64,000 nucleotides of DNA from Nansenia antarctica (taxonomy: Eukaryota; Chordata; Actinopteri; Argentiniformes; Microstomatidae), in assembly GCA_963989245.1 (NCBI GenBank), contig OZ022352.1, positions 20,296,972-20,360,971 on the forward strand, read 5' to 3'. Position numbers and translations under genes: made by a program. Of this stretch, positions 39,701 through 54,249 are shown in pieces; the stretch's first letter is position 1, and each line of letters starts with the position of its first letter. The notes under the pieces were generated by a model. It ran no database searches, was not told where the DNA came from, and saw nothing but the letters and a program-made list of their open reading frames with translations.

Positions 39701-42264
39701 TGTTTGTATCTGTGTATATGTGTGTGTGTGTGTGTATCTGTGTATGTTTGTGTGTTCTGTTGCTCTTCTGCGAGCAACCCTTCATACATGACACAGCTGT
39801 ATGACGAACTATGTCATATATCTGCTTCAACACCTACAACACAGATCTATGATCAGCTCAGCTTACCACAGTCCTGTCCTTAACAATTAGGTGTAGGCCT
39901 AAACTGACCTAAGTTTACTATGGTTAACTCTGGCTAGGATGCTGCTGAGGAGAGGAAGGCTAATATCCGTCAGGCCGACCTGTCGCGTCAGAAGAACCAG
40001 GGTCTGAGTGAGCTGGAGGCCGAGGCCAAGGACAAGGCTCAGTACCTGTTGGAGAGAGCCAACGCCATGAGGATGGAGCAGGAGGATGAAGTCAAGAAAC
40101 TCAATGAGGTAGGAAATTAACTGGTCACTCTTTCACTTGTGTGGTTCATACCTCCTTTATAATATATATATTTTAAATTACTTAACTAACACATTCCTGC
40201 AGTATCTTACCTACTCACTGACCATACTCTCCCACCTCTGTGTAAGCGTGTGTGTCCTATTGTCCATGTGGGTACCTTTCTGGTCCTCAGCTGATCCTAG
40301 GTGCCCAATGCCACGCAGTGCGTGATGCTCAGATACTGGAGAAGCAGCAGATCCTGACTGAGCTGCAAGAGGAGGAGACGCATCTGGATGCCATGATGGA
40401 GCTGGACCGCAGGAGAGCCCTGGAGGCCCAGGACCAGATCGTCGAGCAACGCAAACATCAGAGGATCCAGTGAGGCCTCGTTATGACACACACACACACA
40501 GACGCGCACACACACACCAGACGTCAGTCTGTCTCTACCATACAACACCTCAACTCTTTCCTCTGTTTTGTGAGTGTCCAGGGGAAAGCAGCTGATTGTG
40601 AATCAGATGCAGGAGCGTCTGGAGGACCGGATGCTGCAGGATGAGGTGAAGGAGCAGGAGGGGCAGCAGATGCTGGAGAACCTAGAGAGGATGCAGGTGG
40701 AGGAGCTGGAGGTATTTTAGTGCAGCACAGCAATTCTATAATCATTCTGGAACAAACTAGTTGAAAACTCAGAGTGGTGTGTATGGACGTAGGCTGCGTG
40801 TGGTATATGCACTGTATGTCTGTGTGTGTGTGTGTGTGTGTGTGGCTGACTGATCAATCTGTGGTTGTGTGGGTACAGGCTTTGGAGAGGAAGAAGGAGG
40901 AGCAGCGGAGGCTGCAACTGGAGATCCTCCGCATCAATGAGGACAGCTTGCTGGCCAAGGAACACAAGAAGGAAGAGGAGAGACTGGCTAACCTCAGAGC
41001 CATGGAGTACACCCGCAAGAAAATGGTGAGAATACAGTACAAAATGTGTGTACTGTGTGGATCAGTGCAGTACCCCCCCCCCCTCCAACACACACAAACC
41101 AATAGATTAGTCTTTGAGGTGGACAAAGACTCATTTCTGTATGACCTCTACAGGAGCGGGAGGCTGAGTATGAGGCTGAACAGAGACGCATCAAGAGAGA
41201 GAAGGAGAAGGAGGTGGCCAGACTGAGAGCCCTGCAGGAGAGAGACAGAGACTTCAAAGCTGAGCAGGTTAGCATCAAGTTCACTTATTTATCCCCTTAA
41301 CACACACAACCATAACAGCCATCCTGAACTCATTTTCAGCTCAAGACATTTTGCTTGCCCAGTTGCACCAAACCCTTTGTTCTATTAGCCAACACCTATT
41401 TCTTTTGTTGTGGCGACCAGGCAAACAAGTTGCTATTCTAGTATGATACCTAATTGGCTGTAGAGGACATGGAGACATTAACAGGGAGTGTTTCTATGTG
41501 ACTGTCAGGATGAGCTTCGAGCCCGGAGGAACCAGGAGGCTGCAGAGAGGGAGTGGAGGAGAAAAGAGAAAGAGCAGCTCAAAAAGAAAGTAGAGGAGGA
41601 GGAGAGATTGAAGGCAGCGCGCTTGGAGCAGGTCACCCACAAAGAGCACCTCCTTTCCATTGAGGCCGGGCGAGAGAGGGCTGAATTTGAGAGGGTGTTG
41701 AGGTATGTCCGCAATGTCACACTTTCTTCGGAAGACAAACACTGCCTTTTGAGCTCGTAAGTAAATATTACACACAGTACTAACTATAGTTGTAACTATA
41801 GTTCCAAACAGTCTCTTTGCCCTGCTTCCTCTTCCACCAGAGCCCAGCAGGTGTCCATCTCTAAGGAGAAGGACAAGGAGGACAATCACAGGCAGAAGGT
41901 CCTTCGCCATGCGGACGGGATACGTCAGCAGGTGAGGGAGCGTGAGCTACAGGCCGTCACACAGCGCAGGGAGGTCTTCAAAGAGGGAGACCGTCTGGAC
42001 GAAGAGGCCCGCCAGCGTCGCATACGCCTGGATGAGATCAAGGAGAAGAAGCTGAAGGAACTCAAGTTAGTGAATTGCAATAGAAAAGACAGAGCATTTA
42101 CATTAAGCTTTCTACAGTGTGTAAACTACAGTAAGAGGCCATTTTCGATACGCCGAATCAATTCATGTTTACTCGTTTTTTCTTTCAGGGCTGCTGGACT
42201 TCCAGAAAAATACTGCAATGAAGTGGAGAGGAAGGTACATGCCTTACCTACTCTGGAACACTAG
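38565..42264 (+). CDS. cfap45: Cilia- and flagella-associated protein 45
   Basis: Axonemal microtubule inner protein found in motile cilia and sperm flagella. Exons: 38610-38729, 39210-39293, 39471-39602, 39938-40108, 40291-40469, 40582-40711, 40879-41025, 41154-41267, 41509-41702, 41841-42065, 42189-42264. All have GT-AG borders and all phases join, giving about 523 codons (human about 550). Motifs shared with the mammalian protein include RRYRTHALTSHVDESLFG, KPETVRIIT, QCHAVRDAQILEKQQI, RNQEAAEREWRRKEKEQ and GLPEKYC. Nearly all of it is charged helix or coiled coil. The start is unsettled: ATG at 38565 or 38571 reads directly into the first exon, or a separate exon lies near 38335. Residues between DESLFG and KPETV are fewer than in mammals. 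A LINE tail sits in the first intron. Confidence 0.93.
38774..39086 (-). mobile_element. L2-like LINE tail in cfap45 intron
   Basis: The plus strand reads TGAATGAATGGACTTTATTG and GGGGTGGCTCCCCTGGTGTT, the same 3' end as the LINE copies at 28.3 and 31.5 kb, in reverse orientation. It covers only the untranslated tail and leaves the neighbouring splice sites untouched. Confidence 0.85.
39623..39765. repeat. (GT)n microsatellite in cfap45 intron
   Basis: GT repeat with TTTGT interruptions, starting about 20 bp after the donor at 39603. Other short GT or CA runs lie in later introns (40484-40515 and 40818-40845). Confidence 0.93.
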
Positions 42265-42443
42265 CATTATTAATGCAAATCCTAAACTTAAAAAAACAGG
42301 TGGGAAAAGTCCTAGATCCTACTTTTTGAAAAGAGAAACTGTCACTCTTTTTAACATTGACTAAAGCTACTAACAGTTGACTAAACAGAAAATCAATTGC
42401 ACAGGCTGGAAACTAGTATAGCATAATCATTAGATCATTTCTG

Positions 42444-42449
42444 AATAAA
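42444..42449 (+). promoter_or_regulatory. Polyadenylation signal of cfap45
   Basis: AATAAA 180 bp after the stop codon at 42262-42264, the first canonical hexamer downstream. It gives a plausible short 3' untranslated region. Confidence 0.5.
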
Positions 42450-43205
42450 GATGTCTGTATACATTGCACATTATGATTCATGAATGTTTTTGAAAAGTGT
42501 AAATGTAACTGTATGAATGTAAATGTAAATGTGTTCACCTGAACGTTCCAACTATTGATAGTACCAGATGACGAATTGTGGCTTAATATCTACTCATAAT
42601 AAGTTACATTATCAAATCGTTTGTTTGTACAATTGTTGACTGTCCCTCACACTGATCCATTAAAAGTACCCAAGACCAACTGAACACAATTTTATTTAGA
42701 CTATATTTATCTTTCAGCCAGGTCATAAAGGTCATGATCATAAAGAAAGTTATAATTTAACTAGTTTGATTGATTTGCTAATTAAAAGTAGTCAGTACAT
42801 AGTACATGACATCAGCACACACAACTGGTGGATTTGTGAGGGGACAGATTTCTCATCTGTTATGATATTCCCTATGATGGTGATCAGAAGGTCATGAGTT
42901 AAAATCCCAACTGGACACTGAACACCACCACTAGTGTAGCCTGGGGTAACTTGGGAACGCCACTAGGGCATTTAGCCCTATTTCACTCCAGGGAGACTGT
43001 CCCTGTAATCTCTAGTAGTTGAGGATAAAACCATCTGCTAGATGGTTCAAATGTAAATGTAACAAGTATAAGTCAGTATAACCATGTCATGATGATTATA
43101 TTTTGTTCAATCGTGATTCTGTTATGATCAGTATTATACTCATTTAGGATGTTATGTAGTAATGGTACAAATGAGTCAGCCAGTCACTATGGTGTCAGTT
43201 ATATC
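42450..43205. other. Non-coding with a SINE-like remnant
   Basis: Around 42890-43060 the text 'CCCTATTTCACTCCAGGGAG', 'CTGTCCCTGTAATC' and 'AAACCATCTGCTAGATGG' resembles the end part of a fish SINE. No exon was recognised. Confidence 0.4.
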
Positions 43206-43212
43206 CATCTCC

Positions 43213-43382
43213 TGGGCCCTGTTGTTCAAAACCTTTAATCTGGATCAGATCGAGCTAGCTGATTTCCCCTATACGGCTCGAAATCAACCAAATAGACCCT
43301 ATATATATCCTAAATGATCCTGGATAGCAAAACAGAATCAGGATCATTCTGATCCAGATGAAACGTTTTGAACAACTGGGCC
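43213..43382. mobile_element. Palindromic MITE, Harbinger-like
   Basis: Left GGGCCCTGTTGTTCAAAAC and right GTTTTGAACAACTGGGCCC are inverted repeats, with further pairing of ATCTGGATCAGA-type sequence inside. Its size of about 170 bp and GGG-start ends fit a PIF/Harbinger-type MITE. The 3-bp duplication is not clear. Confidence 0.6.
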
Positions 43383-44204
43383 CTGGGTTCTATCTGTTGG
43401 TAGGTACTTAGGTGCAAGGCCACTTCTTTAAAGTATTCAAGTTGGGCCCGAGGGATTTCCCTGCACTCTAACAGATTAGGACTCTACGCAATTGAAAGCA
43501 TTGAGAGAATACATCAAGGTAAATACAGGCTTTTATTTCAGACCATTCTTGACAAAGAACTGTATTATGTACTGAGATCTAATTATTCATAATAACCATC
43601 TAAATATCTAACCTACAGGAGTGTTACTGACCTGATCAAGTTGACATTGGGAAACCAAACCACTGTCTCCTCATCTCATTTACTATTTGTTCTCAGTGCC
43701 AATCACACTAAACCCAACGGGTACGTTTCTCTAAAGCATCACAGCACTAAGACTCTCAAGTCCATTGTGGGCAAATGGTTAACGGTGATTTTAGTGCTAG
43801 GAGGCTTTCAGTAAATTCAAGACAGGACAGTGGAGGTCTCCACTTTTTAAATGTATCATTTGGTCTGTCCACACAAACTTATGGTGTCCTAGAAACACCA
43901 CAATACCTGACACAGACCTCAGCACAAGAAGGGTGGGGAGTAAATACACATACAGGTCCCTAGGAGTCAGCCTTGGTCCTGTCGAATATTTCTCTGTTTC
44001 AGTGATAAAAGAAGAGGTGTAAACTCCTGGCCAAAGTTTTAAAAGTATTTATTCAAAAAAGGTTGGGTCTTCAGATTACAGGCACACTGAACAGTCACAA
44101 CGTGAATCGAGGTAGTCAAGAGCAGGCCGCTCGAGCCTTGAGCACAGAGTTTTATAGCCTTCCTTCTAGGCCTCTGATTGGCCTAGACCCTCGGGGGCGT
44201 GCAT

Positions 44205-44305
44205 GCGTGTGTGTGTGTGACTGCGCATTGTGCGACAATTCGTGTGTGTGTGTCAGCGCATTGTGCGACAATTCGTGTGTGTGTGTCAGCGCATGCGCGA
44301 CAACT
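44205..44305. repeat. 36-bp tandem repeat
   Basis: Three copies of CGCATTGTGCGACAATTCGT with a GTGTGTGTGTCAG linker; the last is shortened (GCGCATGCGCGAC). Each unit contains a self-complementary GCGCATTGTGCG core. Confidence 0.8.
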
Positions 44306-44389
44306 GAAAAGATCTTCCCGAGATCTTTTGTATTGAAACAATAAAAGTATTTAACAAAGTGTATCCGAAGCAATAAAAATATACGTGTA

Positions 44390-44465
44390 ATATGTGTAAA
44401 ATATACGTGAATATATGTGTAAAATATACGTGAATATAAGAAGGCTATTAATGTGTAAAAATATA
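44390..44465. repeat. AATATACGTG tandem repeat
   Basis: About four irregular copies of GTGTAAAATATACGTGAATA. AT-rich, no coding sense. Confidence 0.75.
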
Positions 44466-44819
44466 CTACAGTCCCCTTGCACATACACAGACTCACACAC
44501 TGTACCGCATGTCTTCCATCTATCGCCCCTCCACCACTACTGCTGCACCAGTCAGTCCCCCACCACCTTGGTTATGTTCTGTATGCTTTCACTGCCTCTG
44601 CAAATAAATCCTGCTGGATGTATAATTGCCTTAAATGTGTAATTTGTTAATTCTAATTTTTAATTGTTTTATTTTGCCTCTTATATTTTGATATTATATT
44701 CTGTCTTATACGCACCCTAAATGGAGACCCCCCCGTGTGAAAGTAACTCTCGCGGTTGTACTTGTATAACTGGAGTGACAAACATCTTGTAAAGCATCAT
44801 GATATGGACATTTCCACAG

Positions 44820-45676
44820 GAGATGTGCTACCACAAGGCCTCCCACTGGAACTGGGTAAGAATACAACATTAAAGACTGTTACTGGCATGTTCAGTTAGA
44901 TTGTACATTACATAAAGCATGTCTGACTATTGTAACCTTCTGAGATGTGTCTTTTTTTGAATTGTCAACTGACTCAAGAACATTGTGAATGATATCATGC
45001 TAGAGCCCCTCTAGGACTTAATGTGGACTCTCAGTGCACATAGGGATCACAATTCATGACTTCTCTTCTGTGTTTCACTCCAGAAAACGTAGCTTTGAAA
45101 GGATTGGCTGTTCAGTCATCATCTCGTCATAATGGTGCTGCTGCCAAGGCCATTGATGGGAACAAAAACAAAGACTTTCACAAAGGATCCTGCACCCACT
45201 CTCTGGAGGAGGCCAACCCCTGGTGGAGAGTGGACCTGCTGGATGTGTACAACGTCGCTACTGTGACCATCACCAATAGAGGAGACTGCTGTGCTGACAG
45301 GCTTAAAGGTGCTGAGATTCGTATTGGTACCTCACTGGTCAACAACAAGAATCCCAGGTGAGTCATGCAGCATTTCCTCCGGCTAAATGCAGAAGACTTC
45401 ACCTATCTGAAGACGTCTTTTGTTCTTATCCATGCCAGTGCATTTTTATGGGTTTGCTACGTTGTTGAACTGACATTGACCTTTATCCTCTCGGTCTCTC
45501 TCAGGTGTGCTCACATCCAGGACATCACAGCAGAAAACACCTACACCTTCAACTGTGCCAACCGGTTTGGTCGCTATGTCAGTGTGGTCATCCCTGACAG
45601 GACCGAATTCCTTACTCTGTGTGAAGTGGAAGTATTTGGCACTTTGGAAATTCGTCCTCCAGGTAACATTAACTAG
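44820..45676 (+). CDS. F-type lectin (fucolectin) unit, three exons
   Basis: Linker exon 44820-44855 (DVLPQGLPLELG) joins in phase to exon 45084-45357 and then 45505-45662 or 45505-45676 (stop). The domain reads ENVALKG.AVQSSSRH, AIDGN, CTHSLEEANPWWRVDL, TITNRGDCCADRLKG and TEFLTLCEVEVFGTLE. The fucose-binding signature H-x26-R-x-D-x4-R and the vicinal Cys pair are intact. After the domain there is either a short end (GNIN then TAG at 45674-45676) or a GTAACA donor at 45663 leading to another unit, as at 11072. No signal-peptide exon was found. It is close in sequence to the domains at 9.6 and 10.5 kb, pointing to tandem duplication. Confidence 0.85.
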
Positions 45677-45929
45677 ATGTTAAGTCATACTCTACTTACA
45701 AAAGAAAGAGCAGCAATTATTTCTAAGGTCCTCATACAAAGCGCTTTTTAAAACCAAATATTTTCAGAACAATGGGAATGTATTTCTCTTATCTGCCAAT
45801 CGTTTCAAGCATGTTGTGAATATCATGCTAGAGTCCCTCTAGGACTTAAAGTCTTTTTGTGTGTTGGTGATCAGTGGAAGTACGTGTCTCTGACGTCTTT
45901 GTACAGTTGGCAGGTGGTTAAAAAAGTGC

Positions 45930-45990
45930 AGCTCTGAATTGCCCCATTTGTATGAAATGTGCTATACAAATAAACTTGCCTTGCCTAAGA
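45930..45990. repeat. LINE/SINE tail-like remnant
   Basis: 'TGTGCTATACAAATAAACTT' followed by GCCTTGCC resembles a common fish retroposon tail, so the AATAAA in it is not taken as a lectin polyadenylation signal. Confidence 0.45.
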
Positions 45991-46043
45991 CCTCCACCTC
46001 TCTACAGGAATTAATTAATTAATTGTGTGTGTGTGTGTCTCAG

Positions 46044-46128
46044 AGGGCTACTTCACCCCTGTTTCCCGTTTCCTGCTGTTCAACCTGTGTGACTGGGCGG
46101 GCAGGAGCTTCACCGCTGTGTGTATGTG
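46044..46128 (+). CDS. SLC29 (ENT-type) nucleoside transporter exon, helix 8
   Basis: Acceptor TGTGTCTCAG and donor ATGTG/GTGTAC bound an 85-bp exon reading GYFTPVSRFLLFNLCDW, then AGRSFTAVCMW. In ENT1 and ENT2 the same place reads YFIPVxCFLxFNIxDWxGRSLTAxxMWP; the conserved N, DW and GRSLT positions mark SLC29 helix 8. The exon ends within the Trp codon that precedes Pro in the family. Neither the previous (helix 7) nor the next (PGKDS.LLP) exon was found nearby, so this looks like an isolated exon of a transporter whose other parts include the 8.4-8.7 kb candidates. A CA microsatellite starts 14 bp after the donor. Confidence 0.65.
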
Positions 46129-46129
46129 G

Positions 46130-48754
<2,625 letters not shown>

Positions 48755-49231
48755 TGTTTATAACTGTTGAAACTGTTTATATTGCTGTATTGTAAATCAT
48801 GTTGTTGTCTTTTAAAATACGTTTTACTGGTATACTTATCAAAAGTTTATTGTCATAGTTTCAAAAGTTTATTGTCAAGAGTTCGAACGCACACACCCTT
48901 TAATAACACATGTATTGTTCATAATTAGGTTTTAATGACTAGTTGTAGTTGTCAGGGGAACACATAGAGGGCAGCAGTGGCCTGCATGAATGTTACTATA
49001 ATAACACATAGCACACAGACTGATCAAAAGCAAAGGCTTTAAAATCACCCCAGCACTCTATAACACCATACAGAGATATACCGATAGCGTCACATTACCA
49101 AATTCGCTGGAAGATAAAACAATTAGAGAATAACCCCTAAGCTTCCTGAAACCACTGACTTGCTTAAGTGTCTGTGTGCGAGCAGATTAAATGAGCTGAT
49201 GTGACTGACATCCAGAGGACCAGCAAGCTTG

Positions 49232-49234
49232 TGT

Positions 49235-49278
<44 letters not shown>

Positions 49279-49515
49279 GGGTTAGTGTACCTGGGGAAGG
49301 TATCAGGGGGTAGGCTAACTCGGTAGCTTCTGCCCATTCCTTTTCCATGGATTGTGGCATGTCCAGGGAAACATCTGGAGCAGCTGTTTCAGTGGATGTG
49401 CCCCCCCCCCACCCCCCCATTCATGCACTCTCTTTCACTCACACACACACACACACACACACCACACACACACACACACACCACACACACACACACCACA
49501 CACACACGCATACAA

Positions 49516-49554
<39 letters not shown>

Positions 49555-49562
49555 TACACACA
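49232..49562. repeat. (GT)n and (CA)n microsatellites
   Basis: (GT)n at about 49232-49277 and (CA)n at about 49440-49562, the latter with CACCACACAC and GCATACA interruptions. The two are in opposite sense about 165 bp apart and could pair. Confidence 0.93.
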
Positions 49563-50411
49563 CCTCATCAGAGGACACAAACCCCCGGAATTATCTTGCT
49601 GGGGCTTGAGTGGCAGCGTTGCACTCGAGTGGTCACCAACACTGACTGATTGCGGGAGGTTGGCCTCTCATATTTCCCCCAGAAACGTCTGGCTGAGATC
49701 CCAAATGATCTGTCCATTGAAGCAAATCACCATGAAAAAAAGAACACACTCCCTCCCTTTCACCCCCACTGCTCTGGAGGCACTAGCTTAAGTCATACAG
49801 TGGGCATGGCAAATCCGGCATGTAATATCATGTGGGGGTTCAACATTTGATGTCAACCAGTCAAAGGTCCAGAGAGAGACAGACAACAAAGAACAAAGGA
49901 CAATAGTTTCAGTTACACCCTAATATATGCTCACTTTATAATGACAGTTAACGTTGCCATTGTCTGGCCACAATGCTCCACGTCCTAATGGTCAACTCCG
50001 GAGAAGTGCATTGTAGTCCAAGTTAAATTTAACTTGGCGTTGTGAGGGGCAGATTTCTTTGGGGTCCTTTTGTGTGGGGGCTCCTGGGTAAAGGACCTGT
50101 CAGGATATAAAGTGCACAGTAATCCATGGGAATCTAGTGGGGTATGGGTCAATAGTGACCCAGATTATTCAAAAGGCCTTCTGATCTTCTTAAGCAAATC
50201 ATTGATGGTACGTAACCCCTTCCAGTGATGCCTTTCTCCACAGAGGCCGGAGGAGAAAGGAGCCAGCATGGCCCTTTGACATCCCAGCAGGGACCCTGTA
50301 ATCCAACGCTCGTCAATACTAATCCTGATCTCCACCGCCACAAAGAGACCCGGAACCCAAATTCTAACACAACATCAACCCCCAACCATCAACAGGGTAG
50401 CAAGAGAGTAA

Positions 50412-50443
50412 ACACACACACGCACACATGCACACGTACACAT

Positions 50444-50481
<38 letters not shown>

Positions 50482-50499
50482 ATGCACACACGCACACAT

Positions 50500-50543
<44 letters not shown>

Positions 50544-50583
50544 ACACACACACACACACATACACACACACACACACACACAC
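50412..50583. repeat. (CA)n microsatellite
   Basis: 170 bp of CA with GCACACATG and ATACAC interruptions. Confidence 0.95.
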
Positions 50584-51040
50584 TGTGAACCCAAGTGGTA
50601 CATTTCAACAGGCTTGTTTGTTGTTGATTTACCCCTGAAGACTAGAGCTCCCTGTGGTTGGGCACCCATGGCCCGGGAGAGGTCAAAGGTCAAGTCTGTG
50701 ACGACTGAGTTGTTTTTTCCTCTCTGTGATGCCCAATATGCTAAGGGAGTAAAAATGGAATTCAGGATGCAGTGGTGCAAAAAAAACAACAACATTACAA
50801 CCAAAGATTTTTCCTACTCAGACAAAGTGCCTCATTCAAAGTTTGGTGGCTGATTCAAGCCTTGATAATGATGTCTGGCAGCCGAGTATGGAAATGAAAC
50901 CAGCACGACTTCAAAGAGAGGTTTGAGTCGGGTCATGTCTAATTCACCTTGAAGAAGTCCTCTTTTCCAGGTGGGCTGGGAAACTACCATCCCAATCTCA
51001 CAACACATCATCATATCCTTGAGTACATTATTACATACTA

Positions 51041-51925
51041 CAGTGGGGGAAATAAATATTCAACACAACCATTTTTTAATTCAGCCTATTTCCATTGCAG
51101 CGATTGACATGAAGTTTAGACCAGACAGTATTAACTCAATAAAACTACTCAGCTAAAGAAATTGTAACACTCCAATCCATAAAAAAAGTTATGTGCAATA
51201 AATGGGAATGACACAGGAAAGAAGTATTGAACACACTAACTGAAATGTATTTAATACTTGTTGGAGGAGGCCTTTGTTTCGAATGACAATGACTTTAAGA
51301 TGCTTCCTGTACAAAAAAAACTAATCTTTCACAGTGATCAGGAGGGATTTTGGCCCAACAGATTCTTCTCAAGAATTTCCTGGTACATTCATCTTTCCTT
51401 CGATAATTTGGATTCAACCAGTACCATGTAAAGAGAAACAGCCCCATACCATGATGCTTCCACCTCCGAACTTCACTGTAGGCATGGTATTTTTAGGATC
51501 ATATGCAAAGCCATTTCTCCTCCAAACATGGCGCGTTGTATTGTTGCAGAAAAGTTAGAGTTCTCGTCTAACCAGACTACATTCTCACAGAAATCTACAG
51601 GATTCTCCAAATGTTCTGTAGCATACTTAACACAAGCTACAACATGTCTTTTCTTCACTAATGGAGTCTTCTGGGCTGATCGCGAATGGAGACCGTGGCT
51701 TTGTGACAACTGTACCCGCTGCTTTCAGATCTTTCTGGAGCTCTGCTCGAGTGGTCCTTGGTTCTTGGGGTTACTCTTTTGACTATCTATCTGACTGCCC
51801 AGTCAGAAATCTTGCGAGGAGCTCCTGTGGGTGGCCAGTTGATGGTCAAGTGATGTTCCTTCCACTTGTGGATAATGGCCCCAATGGTGCTTATAGGAAC
51901 ATTTAAGAGTTGAGAAATGGGTTAG
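51041..51925 (-). mobile_element. Decayed Tc1-like transposon
   Basis: The plus-strand left end begins CAGTGGGGGAAATAAATATT right after TA. The minus strand holds a broken Tc1 transposase: HTH-region text near 51780-51910 and a DDE-region part at 51473-51709 (KYATEHLENPVDFCENVVWLDE) with the conserved WxDE. Stops and frame changes are common. The second inverted end was not found, so the element is truncated near 51925. Confidence 0.8.
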
Positions 51926-51929
51926 GGTT

Positions 51930-54020
51930 ACCAGTGCCGTTACTATGCTGCCCTACAAAAGCAAAATACCATAAGTCGCCAGAATGTAGAACTGAGAGAA
52001 ATTACTTTAAAGTTGTTTTGTTTTCCAGCCAAATGAATTGTTGGCAGAATATTGGAAATGTGACAATTCTTTGTTTTTGAAGTGATTTATCTATATCAAA
52101 ATCTTAAGCTCAAACTTGACTTTTGACTCTCATTAAGAAGTTAATGTACTCTGTCTTCATCTGTAAGATGTCAAGGCAAAAGGCATTAACTTCCAGGGAT
52201 GCAGCCGTGGTTGCTGATCACTATATAAAATCTGTATAATAATTATAACTTTATTTAATTTATCTACATACAATCTATTGATCATGGAACAATTAGGTAT
52301 AATATAATAACTCATGTTTTGGATCGAATTGGATGTGTTCAACATCAGTGAGTAATGCGAGTATAATGCTCTAGCAGAGGGGAACTAACTTCTCAGTTTG
52401 CATGCTGAGGTTGTGTATCTGTCAGATCCACTACTCTGTGTGTTGGAGAGAAATTATTCAGACAGGAACACATCTGTACTGCTGCAGAATAATATATAGT
52501 ACGCTCCACATCACATGAGCACATCTTTTCTGTCAAACACTCTTGTCTATTGTTCAAGTTCAAAAGAGCCTTAGCACAGATGTAGATGAGAGGTGAACTG
52601 AACTAATAAAATCGCACCATTTGGCTTTTCTTAGAATCAATAGGCTGCTATAGGACTAAATAGCCATGCTGGCCTTTAAGCCTGAAACTTTATCCTCACT
52701 GTGTGGTATGAACCCCTGACTTTCTATTCACCATAGAGCAGATTATGACGCTTAGTGCTTGTCCGAGTGTTTACGGCGCGATACATCCTCCCTGATCCCG
52801 AACACCAAAGCCTTCTCTTGCGTATCGTTAACACTTACTATTAAGGCCATGCAAGCTTGTAAGCGCCCCCCCAAATGCTGAGTCATCCTAATCCAAAGAT
52901 TGATCCTTCTCTATAGAAAACACTGTCTTAATGCCCATGTGTGGCCATCTGTACATACTTGTATGGCCTGGAATAATGGTGGTCCTCTAATGATATATGG
53001 TGGATTGAACACATCTCCATCCATGGCGGTGCCTACGGATTGATCAACACAACAATGGCGAAATGGTCACGGTCCATGTGTGAGTGGTATGTCCTATTAG
53101 TCCCCTATGGGGACCCTATGGGGATTCATTGCAGTTTATTCTTTGAATCAAATAGTTCTTGTTGACCAATAAACATAGGCCTTTGTGTTGCGTCTAAGTG
53201 TGCAACGAGTCTTTGGAGTTTGACATGGGATTCTAAACAGATTGACATTCTAACATAATCCTCAAAAACATGCTAATCTACTCATGGTTTTTCCTGTACG
53301 TTACACTCATGCAATGCCACCAAAAGAGCAATGTATTTTAATAGGCCCCCCAGTCAATCAGACGTTCACTTTTGCACCTTTGGAAAACATTTTGGCACAT
53401 AAAGGAAGGTTTGTGGATGTGCAAAACATGGGCCCCATTTTCCACAGCATAGCTGTCATGTAAAGCCAGGGGTGTCCTCAGGAAACTACTGGTTGTTGGA
53501 CATGTAAACATGCTTCCTTGCTCTGCCTCGGTTTCTTTAAGTAAGCTATTATAGAATGTTGTGTTGTTCCTTTGTCCAATGTACCTGGCAAATTGATCCA
53601 TAACATATTGAAAGTTGGATTTTATCTGTAGTCTATATGACAGCTACGCGATTGGTATATTGTTGACGTAAAGTGTTAGATCCAGAAAACGCATTTCTAT
53701 AGATAGACCTCAAAACTTGAATTTGCAAAGGAAGATGTTTAAAATAGCCAAGCATGCTGCTAGCTAGATTATTACTGTGAATGCTTTTAAACTTCAATTA
53801 CCATCTTTGGAATGGAGGGATGATTGCTACACAGAATAATTGAAGAGTACGTAGATCAAAAGCAAAGCCAGCAGTGGTCCTAGAAGTGTCAGCCGAGTAC
53901 ACAGACAACACTGAGTGTGGCAAATATGAGTGCAGCAACGCTGGGAAACGTGCCTGAGTGGGAGATTATAGGTCTAAGGTCCATTTTCCTTGTGCGAACT
54001 ATACAGCTAAGTAAGCAATA
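51930..54020. other. Non-coding region
   Basis: Unique, AT-balanced sequence without recognisable exons or repeats. Confidence 0.5.
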
Positions 54021-54023
54021 TAG

Positions 54024-54249
54024 CCAGCACTCTCAAACAGAAAACTAAATGATGGTTTAATGCATAATCAGAATAGTCACTGGTGCCTTTCAGTGTTCAA
54101 GCCTTCTTCAGCACAGAGTACCGTATTATAATATGTGCTGAAAATGTGCTAACGAAGGCTTTATGCAGAAACGTGTCCACAGTGACTATGCTGATTATGC
54201 ATTAAGCCATCTATATTTAACCATTTATATTTATATTTGAGAGTGCTGG
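54024..54249. mobile_element. Fold-back element
   Basis: Left CCAGCACTCTCAAA and right TTTGAGAGTGCTGG are inverted repeats. Inside, TTAATGCATAATCAGAATAG pairs with CTATGCTGATTATGCATTAA, so most of the 226 bp can form a long imperfect hairpin. No target duplication could be fixed. Confidence 0.65.

Noticed and set aside
40994..41910. Minus-strand open frames rich in Leu and Ser over cfap45 exons
   Set aside because: Antisense shadows of Glu/Lys-rich coiled-coil codons.
45969..45974. AATAAA as polyadenylation signal of the lectin at 45 kb
   Set aside because: It sits in a retroposon-tail-like sequence common in fish, so position alone is not convincing.
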